Assembly: GCA_030045215.1 (NCBI GenBank)
Contig: JASIBJ010000778.1
Location: forward strand, 1-8,208
Length of the DNA: 8,208 nucleotides
Source: Streptosporangiaceae bacterium
GTDB taxonomy: Bacteria > Actinomycetota > Actinomycetes > Streptosporangiales > Streptosporangiaceae
Reading direction: 5' to 3'
Below, piece by piece: positions 1-6,892 of this stretch. The notes under the pieces were generated by a model. That model searched no databases. It was not told the origin of the DNA and saw nothing but the letters and a program-made list of their open reading frames with translations. A program made the translations under genes and the position numbers. Each line of letters opens with the position of its first letter. Positions within the stretch are counted from its first letter, which is position 1.

Positions 1-176
1 CGGATCGCGTCCAGCCCCAGCTCCCGCGCCAGCGCCATCGTCTCATCGGTGCTGGCGTCATCCACCAGCACCACCTCATCCACCACGCCCAGATCCAGCT
101 CGGCAACAGTCCGCGACAACGTCGCCGCAGCGTTATACGCAGGCATCACGACGGCAACCCGGCGATTGTTCAGCAC
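1..176 (-). CDS. Family 2 glycosyltransferase, N-terminal part (partial)
   Basis: The reverse strand reads 58 codons from a GTG at 176 down to the window edge, so the C-terminal part is missing. Residues 7-14 read AVVMPAYN, the first beta strand and nucleotide-sugar-binding start of the GT-A fold. They are followed by an alanine/threonine stretch and then [12 protein letters not shown], the canonical family 2 motif whose aspartates contact the UDP-sugar. Known members move a sugar from a nucleotide- or lipid-linked donor to lipid carriers, polysaccharides or proteins at the cytoplasmic face of the membrane; the substrate here cannot be told. An in-frame stop lies at 186-188, so GTG 176 is the only start long enough to include the first strand (ATG 146 would cut it). 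No Shine-Dalgarno is visible, but a -10-like TAGACT lies exactly six bases before the GTG, so translation is probably leaderless. The family call is firm; the acceptor is unknown. Confidence 0.88.
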   Translation of the reverse strand, partial: MLNNRRVAVVMPAYNAAATLSRTVAELDLGVVDEVVLVDDASTDETMALARELGLDAI

Positions 177-182
177 GCGCGA

Positions 183-212
183 AGTCTACGGCAGGGCCCA
201 TCTTCCTTAGAA
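183..212 (-). promoter_or_regulatory. Putative leaderless promoter of the glycosyltransferase
   Basis: On the reverse strand TAGACT (183-188) fits the TAnnnT -10 consensus, and the next six bases end exactly at the GTG start at 176. Transcription would therefore begin on the start codon. An 18-bp spacer upstream gives TTCTAA (207-212), which matches only three of six -35 consensus bases. The divergent gap 177-466 is otherwise plain; its only clear AT-rich patch is at 208-232. Confidence 0.4.
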
Positions 213-466
213 CTGAATGATGCATATTTCCTGGTTCGCCCGATAAGCTGACGCCGGGTGCCTGGCGATCCCTGTCGGCGATGGCGGCGGGGATGACCGG
301 GTGACGGCGGGGCCGTGGCGGAGCGAGGCGATTCGACGGCATCGCCGTAGCCTCGTCGGTGATTACCCTCCGTAGCCGGTTTAGCTGTCCCGGGAGCGCG
401 ACCGGGCGAGACCCGGCCCGGCCGACTACCGGGCCCAAGGCAAGTCAAAGGTGCAATAGTTTGGCT

Positions 467-2314
467 ATGAGCGCTATTTCCGGCCGCGTCGCGCAGGCCA
501 GGGGCGGATCGCGCGCGGCCGGTATGCCGCGCCCCCCGGCGACCGCGCGAGTTGTCTGGGCGCGCATTGCCGAATCACTCGGGGTGGCGCTCTCCCCCGC
601 GATTGTCGCCGTCGTGCTGCGGCTGCGGCTCATGGCGCCGATTGACCTGCCCGACCCGTCGATGCACACCACGTACATCGTTGACCCGCGTGATGTGTAC
701 ACCCGCTACGCGGCCGTCTACGCCGCCACTGCGCGGCTGCGCGAGGGCGCCAGGGTCGGGTTCCTGGTCCCGGCCCGGCTCTCCTACCTCGCGTTCGGGG
801 CCGTGCCGGGCTTCTTCGTCCTGCGGTACGTATTCGCCCTCGTCGCGGTCGTTCCCGTGTATCTCCTGCTGCGCCGGCTGTACGGCCCGCCCGCGGGGGT
901 GGCCGGCATCCTGGTAGTGCTGTCCTCGCCCGTCCTGGTGACGGCCTGGGGGACCGACTACCCCGACTCGGCCGTGGTCTCCTATGCCCTGGGCGCCATC
1001 GCCTGCCTGGCGATGCCGAGCCTGCGCTGGCGCCGTGCCTGGCTGGCCGCGGGCGGGCTGCTGCTCACGCTCGCCGTATGGTCACACGGAGTAGCGGTTC
1101 CGCTCGCAGCGGCCACGCTGGCCGCCTATCTGGGCGTCAGGCTTGTTCGCGAACGGGACGGGCTCGTCGGCGACCTCGTCGCCATGGCGGGCGCGGCGGC
1201 GGCCGTCACCGGACTCCTGGTCCTGGCATCCGCGTCGTTGCTGGGCCATGGCAACTTCATCGCCGCCACCTGGCAGGCCTACCGGTATATGTCGCAGCCG
1301 GTCATGGTGGCCGCCGCGCACTCATCGAGCTGGCGGTGGGCGCCTTACGTTTGCTACCTGCTGGTGCCTCCGGCCGTACTCGGCGCGTTCGCCGTGACGG
1401 TCATCCGGCGGAGCGGGATATCCACCCCTGTCGTGCTGGTCGGCATCATCGCCCTCCTGCAGCTGGCGGTCTACGCGGGGCTCCAGTTCTTCGGCTCGGT
1501 CGAGACCCTCGAGCAGCACTACTTCTCCTCCACGCTGTGGCCGGGCGTCCTGCTGGTATTCGCGGTCACGATCGGCGAGCTTTCCGTGCCGCTGGCTGAC
1601 CGTCCGCTCGCGCGGTGGCTGCCAGCGGCGGTGCTGCTGATAGTCCCGCTTGCCTACGAGGCCTACCCGCACGTCCCGGCATTCGGCTGGGCGCCGGCCG
1701 GCCTGGTCGTGGCCCTGGTGATCGTGGCGGCCGCGATCAGCGCGCGCGCCGCCGGCCGGCTCACTAGCCCGCGCGTGATGGCCGCCGCCGACGGACTTGC
1801 CCTGACGGCGCTGGCGGGCGCCGTCCTCGTGCTCACGGTGGCGCCCGTACCGGCGCACCCGCAGCTGCCCGGCACGCTGCCCGCGAGCGCGGAACCGCCG
1901 CCCGCCTACGCCTCCGCGCTCGGCGGCAGCGCGGCCGTCTACATCGATACCTACCGGGTCAGCGCCGAGCTCCCGGTCTTCGTGGGACCGGCCACCTACC
2001 AGGGTGAGCAGCTGGTGATGTGGTGGCCGATCTCGCAGGGCGGCTTTCCCTACCGGGAGTACGCCGGGATGTACCACGGGCTGTTCAACTCGCTGAAGAG
2101 CGATCCAGGCGACCTGACCGCCGCCGACCTCAACATGCTCGAACAGCGCCAGCCGGCCGAGATGCTGCTGTTCGCCAGGTCGGCCGCATCTTTCCCGGCG
2201 GCGCTGCGAGAGTTGCATGCCTTCAGGCCGGACCTGATGCGGACGGCCACGCTGCGGTCGGGGTCCGCCATCCTGCACGTCTGGCTCGTCCGGCTCGGCC
2301 GCTACTTTCACTGA
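467..2314 (+). CDS. Polytopic membrane protein, GT-C glycosyltransferase-like
   Basis: This 615-residue protein has about 12-14 hydrophobic segments between residues 37 and 460 and a soluble, probably extracytoplasmic tail (461-615). The first long loop (57-98) is rich in acidic residues (D60, D63, D73, D76), where GT-C enzymes of the GT39/ArnT type place their catalytic aspartates. A second marker is WGTDYPDSAV at 161-170. This architecture is that of integral-membrane enzymes that take a sugar from a polyprenyl-phosphate donor and transfer it outside the membrane. The family is inferred from shape, not from a decisive motif. An in-frame GTG at 359 would add 36 residues, but these are arginine- and proline-rich and look non-coding, so ATG 467 is preferred. 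An AAAGG lies 15 bases upstream of it, too far to be an ideal ribosome site. The gene diverges from the glycosyltransferase at 1-176, which supports a glycan role. It could also be an uncharacterised membrane protein of another family. Confidence 0.7.
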   Translation: MSAISGRVAQARGGSRAAGMPRPPATARVVWARIAESLGVALSPAIVAVVLRLRLMAPIDLPDPSMHTTYIVDPRDVYTRYAAVYAATARLREGARVGFLVPARLSYLAFGAVPGFFVLRYVFALVAVVPVYLLLRRLYGPPAGVAGILVVLSSPVLVTAWGTDYPDSAVVSYALGAIACLAMPSLRWRRAWLAAGGLLLTLAVWSHGVAVPLAAATLAAYLGVRLVRERDGLVGDLVAMAGAAAAVTGLLVLASASLLGHGNFIAATWQAYRYMSQPVMVAAAHSSSWRWAPYVCYLLVPPAVLGAFAVTVIRRSGISTPVVLVGIIALLQLAVYAGLQFFGSVETLEQHYFSSTLWPGVLLVFAVTIGELSVPLADRPLARWLPAAVLLIVPLAYEAYPHVPAFGWAPAGLVVALVIVAAAISARAAGRLTSPRVMAAADGLALTALAGAVLVLTVAPVPAHPQLPGTLPASAEPPPAYASALGGSAAVYIDTYRVSAELPVFVGPATYQGEQLVMWWPISQGGFPYREYAGMYHGLFNSLKSDPGDLTAADLNMLEQRQPAEMLLFARSAASFPAALRELHAFRPDLMRTATLRSGSAILHVWLVRLGRYFH

Positions 2315-2357
2315 AGCCGGCCTGACCCGGGCAGCCGGCGACAGCCCGACCCTGTAG

Positions 2358-2373
2358 CCGTGGCGAGCCACGG
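2358..2373 (+). terminator. Short GC hairpin after the membrane protein gene
   Basis: CCGTGGC (2358-2364) and GCCACGG (2367-2373) form a perfect inverted repeat 44 bases after the stop codon at 2314 and upstream of the exporter promoter. There is no T-tract, which is common for actinobacterial terminators but makes the call weak. It could instead be a protein-binding site. Confidence 0.35.
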
Positions 2374-2394
2374 TCACACCTCGTTCCCGATGGC

Positions 2395-2425
2395 ATGAAC
2401 ATGACCCTGACGTTAGGGTTAAATT
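2395..2425 (+). promoter_or_regulatory. MerR-type promoter and operator for the exporter operon
   Basis: ACCCTGACGTTAGGGT (2404-2419) is a near-perfect palindrome centred on ACGT. Extended to 2402-2421, eight of ten base pairs match. It lies between ATGAAC (2395-2400, three of six -35 bases) and TAAATT (2420-2425, four of six -10 bases), leaving a 19-bp spacer with the dyad at its middle. Over-long 19-20-bp spacers with a central dyad are the hallmark of promoters that MerR proteins twist into register. A merR gene lies in the same operon (4273-4797), so autoregulation is likely. Transcription would start near 2432, leaving a leader of about 30 bases before ATG 2461. Confidence 0.65.
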
Positions 2426-2460
2426 CCGTCTCCCGAGGTCTCGATACAAGGCGGGTGTGC

Positions 2461-4248
2461 ATGGCGGTCGACGAACAGAGCATGGCGGTGGTCCCCGCGT
2501 CGGAAGGCAAGGGCAAGCACTACAAATGGATCGCGCTGTCGAACACGACGCTCGGCATCCTGATGGTCACGATCAACCAGTCCATCCTGCTGATATCGCT
2601 GCCCGCGCTCTTCCGCGGTATCGACCTGAACCCGCTAGTGCCGTCGAACACCTCGTACTTCCTCTGGGTGTTCATGGGATTCCTGCTGGTCACGGCCGTG
2701 CTCGTCGTCAGCCTCGGACGCGTGGGCGACATCTACGGCCGGGTCAGGATGTACAACCTCGGCTTCGCCGTCTTTACGCTGTTCTCGATCCTGCTGTCGG
2801 TGACGTTCATGACCGGTGTCCCCGGCGCGCTGTGGATCATCGTCATGCGGGTATTCCAGGGCCTGGGCGGGGCGCTGCTGTTCGCGAACTCAACGGCGAT
2901 CCTGACCGACGCGTTCCCCGTGAACGAGCGCGGCAAGGCCATGGGCATCAACGGAGTCGCGGCCGTCAGTGGCTCGTTCCTCGGCCTGATGCTCGGCGGT
3001 GTGCTCGCACCGATCGAGTGGCGACTGGTGTTTCTCGTGTCGGTACCGTTCGGCCTGTTCGGCACCGTCTGGGCCTACCTCAAGCTGAGGGACAACGGCG
3101 TGCGCGTCCCCGCGAAGATCGACTGGATCGGCAACACCCTGTTCGCCGTCGGCCTGATCTCCATGCTGACCGGGATCGTCTACTCGCTGCTGCCTTACGG
3201 CGGCCACCCGGACGGCTGGACGAACCCGTACGTGCTCGCCGCGATCTTCGGCGGCATTGCCGTACTCGTGCTTTTCACCTGGGTCGAGACCAAGGTGGCC
3301 GCGCCGATGTTCCGGCTGAGCCTGTTCAAGATCCGCGCGTTCACGGCGGGTAACATCGCCGGCCTGCTCGGCGCACTCGGCCGGGGCGGCATCCAGTTCA
3401 TGCTGATCATCTGGCTGCAGGGCATCTGGCTGCCACAGCACGGCAAGAGCTTCAGCGAGACCCCGCTGTGGGCGGGCATCTCGATGATCCCGCTGACGGT
3501 GGGCTTCCTGATCGTCGGACCGCTTGCCGGGTGGATGTCGGATCGGTTCGGCGCCCGGTTGTTCGCCACCACGGGCCTCAGCGTGTCGGCTGCCAGCTTC
3601 CTGCTGCTGGAACTGCTGCCGATCGACTTCAGCTATCTCTGGTTCGCGCTGTTGATCTTCCTGTTCGCCGTGGGCATGGGCCTGTTCTTCTCGCCGAACC
3701 AGGCCAGCGTGATGAACAGCCTGCCGCCCGAGCAGCGCGGCGCCGGTGCGGGCATGCTCAACACCTTCCAGAACTCGGCCACCGTGCTGTCGATGGGCCT
3801 GTTCTTCACGATCGTGACACTGGGGCTGGCCTCGCGCCTCCCGTCGGCGCTGTACAGCGGGCTGGTGAAGTCCGGAGTGGCGCCGGGACCGGCGCACATC
3901 GTGGCGAGCGAGCCTCCGATCGGCAGCCTGTTCTCCGCGTTCCTTGGCTACAACCCGGTCAAGGAGTTGCTCGGCCCGACCGGGGCGTTCGCACACATGT
4001 CAGCGCGCCAGGTCGCCTACATCACCGGCCGGTCCTTCTTCCCGCACCTCATTGAGGAGCCGTTCGCGGGCGGCCTGCACCTGGCCTTCACGTTCGCGGC
4101 GGGGGCGACCGTTATCGCGATCATCGCCTCGGCGCTTCGCGGGCGGCGCTATGTTCACGGAGCGGTCGAGGCCGAGGCCCCAGCCGACGCACTGACCGGC
4201 GAGATGGTTTCCCTGCCGGTGGACGCTGAGCTGGCCGGCGAGGACTGA
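2461..4248 (+). CDS. DHA2-type major facilitator drug exporter (14 helices)
   Basis: This 595-residue protein has about 14 hydrophobic helices, as expected for the EmrB/QacA branch, which exports drugs or toxic metabolites by proton antiport. Helix 1 reads TLGILMVTINQSILLISLP (30-48). Motif A is GRVGDIYGRVRM (86-97), and a second motif-A-like turn is GPLAGWMSDRFGAR (353-366). A glycine-rich motif C follows at 171-181 (GSFLGLMLGGV). Most relatives have an aspartate in helix 1 where this protein has N39. A long loop (about 458-535) separates the last two helices. The frame is open from ATG 2395, but that codon lies in the predicted -35 box. ATG 2461 follows AAGGCGGG (2448-2455) and is chosen; GTG 2455 and ATG 2485 are alternatives. 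merR follows after 24 bases. The family is certain and the substrate unknown. Confidence 0.93.
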   Translation: MAVDEQSMAVVPASEGKGKHYKWIALSNTTLGILMVTINQSILLISLPALFRGIDLNPLVPSNTSYFLWVFMGFLLVTAVLVVSLGRVGDIYGRVRMYNLGFAVFTLFSILLSVTFMTGVPGALWIIVMRVFQGLGGALLFANSTAILTDAFPVNERGKAMGINGVAAVSGSFLGLMLGGVLAPIEWRLVFLVSVPFGLFGTVWAYLKLRDNGVRVPAKIDWIGNTLFAVGLISMLTGIVYSLLPYGGHPDGWTNPYVLAAIFGGIAVLVLFTWVETKVAAPMFRLSLFKIRAFTAGNIAGLLGALGRGGIQFMLIIWLQGIWLPQHGKSFSETPLWAGISMIPLTVGFLIVGPLAGWMSDRFGARLFATTGLSVSAASFLLLELLPIDFSYLWFALLIFLFAVGMGLFFSPNQASVMNSLPPEQRGAGAGMLNTFQNSATVLSMGLFFTIVTLGLASRLPSALYSGLVKSGVAPGPAHIVASEPPIGSLFSAFLGYNPVKELLGPTGAFAHMSARQVAYITGRSFFPHLIEEPFAGGLHLAFTFAAGATVIAIIASALRGRRYVHGAVEAEAPADALTGEMVSLPVDAELAGED

Positions 4249-4272
4249 GGGCTCGGTGAAAGCAGGCACTGG

Positions 4273-4797
4273 ATGAACGCTAGCTCAGGCGCCGAGGCCC
4301 GGCCCGTCGCCGATGATGAACGGCTGTTCGGCATCGGAGCCGCCGCCGAGCTGGCCGGTGTTTCGCAGCGAGCGCTGCGCTACTACCAGCAACTCGGCCT
4401 CATCACGCCGCACGGCTGCACGCCGGGCGGACTGCGCCGGTACTGCCAGGAAGACCTGGCCAGGGTGGCGAGGATCCGGACGCTTCAGACGCTGCTCGGC
4501 CTCAACCTGGACGAGATCGCGCTGGTGCTACGTAGCGAGGACCGGATGGCCGAGATCAGGCTGGCCTATCACGCCGAGGGCACCACCTGCGCCGAACGCG
4601 CGGACCTGGTACGTGAGAGCCTGGAGTTGCAGCAGGAACTGCGTGCCACAGTCGAGGCCAAGCGGCTGGGAATCGAGGGTTTCCTGACCGATCTGGATGC
4701 CCGGATCGACAAGACGCGAGGCCTCCTCGAGCAGATGACAGCTCCTGCCGCTGCCGACCCGGGGCCGGTCAGCCGGCCGCGACTCCGGGGCCGCTGA
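4273..4797 (+). CDS. MerR-family transcriptional regulator
   Basis: This 174-residue protein is the likely activator of the exporter operon. After an 18-residue tail, the winged helix-turn-helix runs FGIGAAAELAGVSQRALRYY (19-38) and LGLITP (41-46), with the wing signature GGLRRY (52-57), all typical of MerR. A long charged helix (about 105-155) should form the antiparallel coiled-coil dimer. The C-terminal end (156-174) is short and proline-rich, so there is no large ligand domain of the TipA or BmrR kind. Cysteines 49, 58 and 106 do not form a metal or iron-sulphur cluster pattern, so metal or SoxR-type redox sensing is unlikely. A hydrophobic ligand bound at the dimer interface is more plausible, and an exported compound is the obvious candidate. 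It sits 24 bases after the exporter stop and 51 before the doxX-like start. The palindrome at 2402-2421 is the probable target. The ribosome site is poor (AGCAGG). Confidence 0.9.
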   Translation: MNASSGAEARPVADDERLFGIGAAAELAGVSQRALRYYQQLGLITPHGCTPGGLRRYCQEDLARVARIRTLQTLLGLNLDEIALVLRSEDRMAEIRLAYHAEGTTCAERADLVRESLELQQELRATVEAKRLGIEGFLTDLDARIDKTRGLLEQMTAPAAADPGPVSRPRLRGR

Positions 4798-4835
4798 AAC
4801 CGGTTCGACCAGCTCGTGCCTGATCTCAGGCTGAC

Positions 4836-4842
4836 AAAGGAG
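4836..4842 (+). promoter_or_regulatory. Ribosome binding site deciding the DoxX-like start
   Basis: AAAGGAG at 4836-4842 is a strong Shine-Dalgarno six bases before GTG 4849. It rules out the longer in-frame GTG at 4816, which has no such site. Confidence 0.8.
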
Positions 4843-4848
4843 CAAGCC

Positions 4849-5283
4849 GTGTTCCTGAACTTGCGCGATGTCCCGACCAGGGCCGCTACCGGGGCCTACA
4901 TCCTGCACACGGGCCTGGAGAAGTGGAAGGAAGGCGAGGAGGAGCGGGCCAAGGCCGTGCACGGCATGGCCTCCGGCGCTTACCCGTTCCTGTCGAAGGT
5001 TCCGCCGGCCACGTTCCTCAAGTGCCTTGCCGCCGCGGAGATCGGGACCGGTGCGGTCCTGCTGGCGCCGGTCGTCAGCAACAAGGTCGCCGGAGCGTGC
5101 CTCACCGCGTTCGCCGGCGGCCTGCTCGGACTGTACATGCGCACGCCCGCTCTGCATCAGCCAGGCAGTGTCTGGCCGACGCAGGCCGGGACCGCCGTCA
5201 GCAAGGACGTGTGGATGCTCGGCATCGGCCTCGGGCTACTGGCCGACGGGCTCACCGCCAGCCGGGACGGCCGGGACAGCTGA
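4849..5283 (+). CDS. DoxX-like small membrane protein
   Basis: This 144-residue protein has four predicted membrane helices (about 8-22, 55-74, 78-97 and 119-134), matching the small four-helix DoxX-like family in length and layout. Typical features are the first-helix sequence ATGAYILHTGLEKW (13-26), AAAEIGTGAVLLAP in helix 2 and the LTAFAGGLLGLYMRTP segment in helix 3. A loop carrying HQPGSVWP (103-110) joins helices 3 and 4. DoxX was named for a thiosulfate:quinone oxidoreductase subunit, and actinobacterial relatives have been linked to oxidative-stress complexes, but the role of most small members is unknown. It is probably co-transcribed with the exporter and merR, so a membrane-stress or quinone-linked role under the same inducer is an inference. 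It ends 42 bases before the convergent DUF2332 stop. Confidence 0.8.
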   Translation: MFLNLRDVPTRAATGAYILHTGLEKWKEGEEERAKAVHGMASGAYPFLSKVPPATFLKCLAAAEIGTGAVLLAPVVSNKVAGACLTAFAGGLLGLYMRTPALHQPGSVWPTQAGTAVSKDVWMLGIGLGLLADGLTASRDGRDS

Positions 5284-5306
5284 CGCGGCTTGATCCAGCT
5301 GCCGCG
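5284..5306. terminator. Candidate bidirectional terminator between convergent genes
   Basis: CGCGGC (5284-5289) and GCCGCG (5301-5306) are perfect inverted arms around an 11-base loop. They begin directly after the DoxX-like stop codon and lie within the 42-base convergent gap before the DUF2332 stop. There is no T-run, so the strength is uncertain. Confidence 0.38.
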
Positions 5307-5325
5307 GCCGACCACGCCGTCCAGG

Positions 5326-6411
5326 TCAGGGCGTCTCGCTCCAACGGACCGGAATCCCGTGCGGCGACGCCGTGCCGAGCACGTGGCGCTGCCCGCCCGG
5401 CCAGGTCGTCAGCACCACCGGGCAGCCGCCCGAGCGGGACTGCTCCAGATAGAGGTAGGCGAACCTCGCCCGTGCGGTCGCCGCGGCGCCGAGCGCAGCC
5501 ACGCCCTCGGCTAGCTCGGCCCGCTGCGCCTCGTCCAGATACTGCCGGAAGATCGAGTGCCAGAGCACCGTCCACGTCCCCGCCACGAGTTCGATGCTCG
5601 TGACCGTCCGGGTTGCTGACTCGGTCCTGAGCTCGGCCGGCACGCGCCCGGCCACCTCCAGCGCGCCCCGGAGCCGGGCCAGCCGGTCGGCCTGGTCGGG
5701 CCAGATATAAGCGGTCAGCGTCAGCTGGCCATGCGCAGAGGTGGGATCGATGGGCGCAAGGTCGCCGCCGGTCCGCTCAATAACCTCGACGCGGCTGTCC
5801 GGAGGCGCGGCGCCCTGCCAGCCGTGACGGAGCACGACCGGCGAGCCGGGGTCACCGTAACTGCTCGCGTCGCCGGGCACGTAGAACAGATCCGCGCGCA
5901 GGTTCAGCCCGGCACTCGCGCCCACCTCGACCAGCCGGATCGGCAGGCTCGCCTGCGCGGTTATGTTCAGCAGCCCGCCGATGAGTGCCGCTGCCCGGCC
6001 CACCTCGTTCGTCTGCGGCGGCCAGTCGAGCCACGGCCGGATCGCGTCCTGCTGCTCGGCGAGCGTCTTCTTCAGCGCTGCCCAGGCGTGCGGGCTGCCC
6101 GGCTCGGTGTCGATGCTGCCGCCAGCTGACGGATACCACGCTGCCAGTTCCGGTGCCCGGCCGGACAGGGCCAGTGCATGGGCACCGCCGAGCATTCGCA
6201 GCGCCAGCACGCCGGCCGGCCGGGTCTGCAGATGCCCGCCGAGCACCTGCGCGACCGGGCCGCCGACCAGCAGGTCGTCGGCCGAGAGCGCCAGCAGGTC
6301 GCCGTACAGAGGGCTGCCGATCTCACGGCAGGCCGCGCTCTGGAGCCGCAACAACTGGGCAGTGCGCTCGACGGGCGAGCCGTTGAGCTCCGAATGGGCC
6401 ACGGCCGACAC
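5326..6411 (-). CDS. DUF2332 domain-containing protein
   Basis: The product is 361 residues from GTG 6411 (or 358 from GTG 6402), the usual size for DUF2332 proteins and almost all domain. Family features run in order: an N-terminal helix LRLQSAACREIGSPLYGDLL (21-40), QTNEVGRA (133-140), the glycine-rich EVGASAGLNLRADLF (162-176), GDLAPIDPT (216-224), and TVLWHSIFRQYL (281-292). The EVGASAGLNL segment resembles the nucleotide-binding loop of a Rossmann or methyltransferase-like fold, but no catalytic activity is established. No signal peptide or membrane helix is seen, so it is probably cytoplasmic. The frame stays open to 6537, but the added 42 residues are rich in arginine, proline and cysteine and overlap a repeat cluster, so they are rejected. 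No Shine-Dalgarno is present. A TAGTGT at 6408-6413 could be a -10 for a leaderless start at 6402. It stands alone, facing the exporter operon. Confidence 0.88.
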   Translation of the reverse strand: MSAVAHSELNGSPVERTAQLLRLQSAACREIGSPLYGDLLALSADDLLVGGPVAQVLGGHLQTRPAGVLALRMLGGAHALALSGRAPELAAWYPSAGGSIDTEPGSPHAWAALKKTLAEQQDAIRPWLDWPPQTNEVGRAAALIGGLLNITAQASLPIRLVEVGASAGLNLRADLFYVPGDASSYGDPGSPVVLRHGWQGAAPPDSRVEVIERTGGDLAPIDPTSAHGQLTLTAYIWPDQADRLARLRGALEVAGRVPAELRTESATRTVTSIELVAGTWTVLWHSIFRQYLDEAQRAELAEGVAALGAAATARARFAYLYLEQSRSGGCPVVLTTWPGGQRHVLGTASPHGIPVRWSETP

Positions 6412-6434
6412 TATCGCAGGCCAAGCTTCGCATC

Positions 6435-6478
6435 GCGAACACGCATACCCGGGTGCGAACCCGTGTTTGCGGGGTTCG
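6435..6478. repeat. Nested direct and inverted repeats upstream of DUF2332
   Basis: GCGAACACG (6435-6443) recurs as GCGAACCCG (6455-6463), 20 bp on, giving 8 of 9 matches. The first copy also pairs with CGTGTTTGC (6462-6470), and CGAACCC (6456-6462) pairs with GGGTTCG (6472-6478). A small palindrome ACCCGGGT sits at 6447-6454. The cluster starts 24 bp upstream of the DUF2332 start, a natural operator position. Two-turn spacing suggests a dimeric or cooperative regulator, though mutually exclusive hairpins are also possible. Confidence 0.5.
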
Positions 6479-6541
6479 GGAGCCCAGGTCCGGCGGCGCT
6501 GCGCGGTTGCCGGCCCCGGGCAGCGCAATGCCCACAATGGT

Positions 6542-6578
6542 GCGAGGCCCCTGCATGTATGAGATGCAGAGGCCTCGC
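6542..6578. repeat. Long hairpin, copy 1
   Basis: GCGAGGCCCCTGCAT (6542-6556) pairs with 6564-6578 over 15 positions with one mismatch (C6550 against A6570). The loop is GTATGAG (6557-6563). From 6544 to 6569 it is identical, 26 of 26 bases including the loop, to copy 2. No T-tract follows on either strand. It might act as a terminator for leftward transcripts from the GT-C-like gene, or as a structured RNA or protein-binding element. Confidence 0.8.
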
Positions 6579-6733
6579 GTGGTCACCAGTCCTGCAAGCC
6601 ACCGATCGCTCGCCAGCTTCCGTTTCCGGTAACCGTACCGCCTCTCCGGATACCGCGGGCCGGTTAGCGTTTCCGCTCTCCAGCTCAGGGACCCTGGATG
6701 ACTCCGGGGTCAGAATCCTTTGTGGCCGTGACA

Positions 6734-6800
6734 GAATTTCTACCGCTAAGCGCGTGGCTTGCGCAAGTGGTTTCGGGCGATCATTTCAAGATTCTTTAGC
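6734..6800. repeat. Conserved islands, copy 1
   Basis: Three islands recur in copy 2 in the same order and at nearly the same distance: GAATTTCTAC (6734-6743), CGCAAG (6762-6767) and TTTCAAGATTCTTTAGC (6784-6800). The offsets are 354, 354 and 353 bp. The sequence between them has diverged, so the islands look selected. A single TTATCCCCG follows at 6854-6862, against the full DnaA-box-like array that follows copy 2. Confidence 0.75.
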
Positions 6801-6892
6801 AGTCCGTCCGCAGGCGACAAAACCGTGCAATCTGAAGTCCGTAATCGGCAAATTTATCCCCGACGCCAGAGAAATGGGGCAGCGCAGACGAA

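Noticed and set aside
359..466. N-terminal extension of the GT-C-like protein from GTG 359
   Set aside because: The 36 added residues are arginine- and proline-rich, have no ribosome site and look like translated intergenic DNA.
1322..2449. Long reverse-strand open frame (375 codons) opposite the GT-C-like gene
   Set aside because: It mirrors a GC-rich plus-strand gene; its translation is rich in arginine, glycine, histidine and glutamine, with no membrane segments or family motif.
2890..3996. Long reverse-strand open frame (368 codons) opposite the exporter
   Set aside because: Composition is dominated by glutamate, arginine, glutamine and histidine, as expected of an antisense shadow; the exporter on the other strand is unmistakable.
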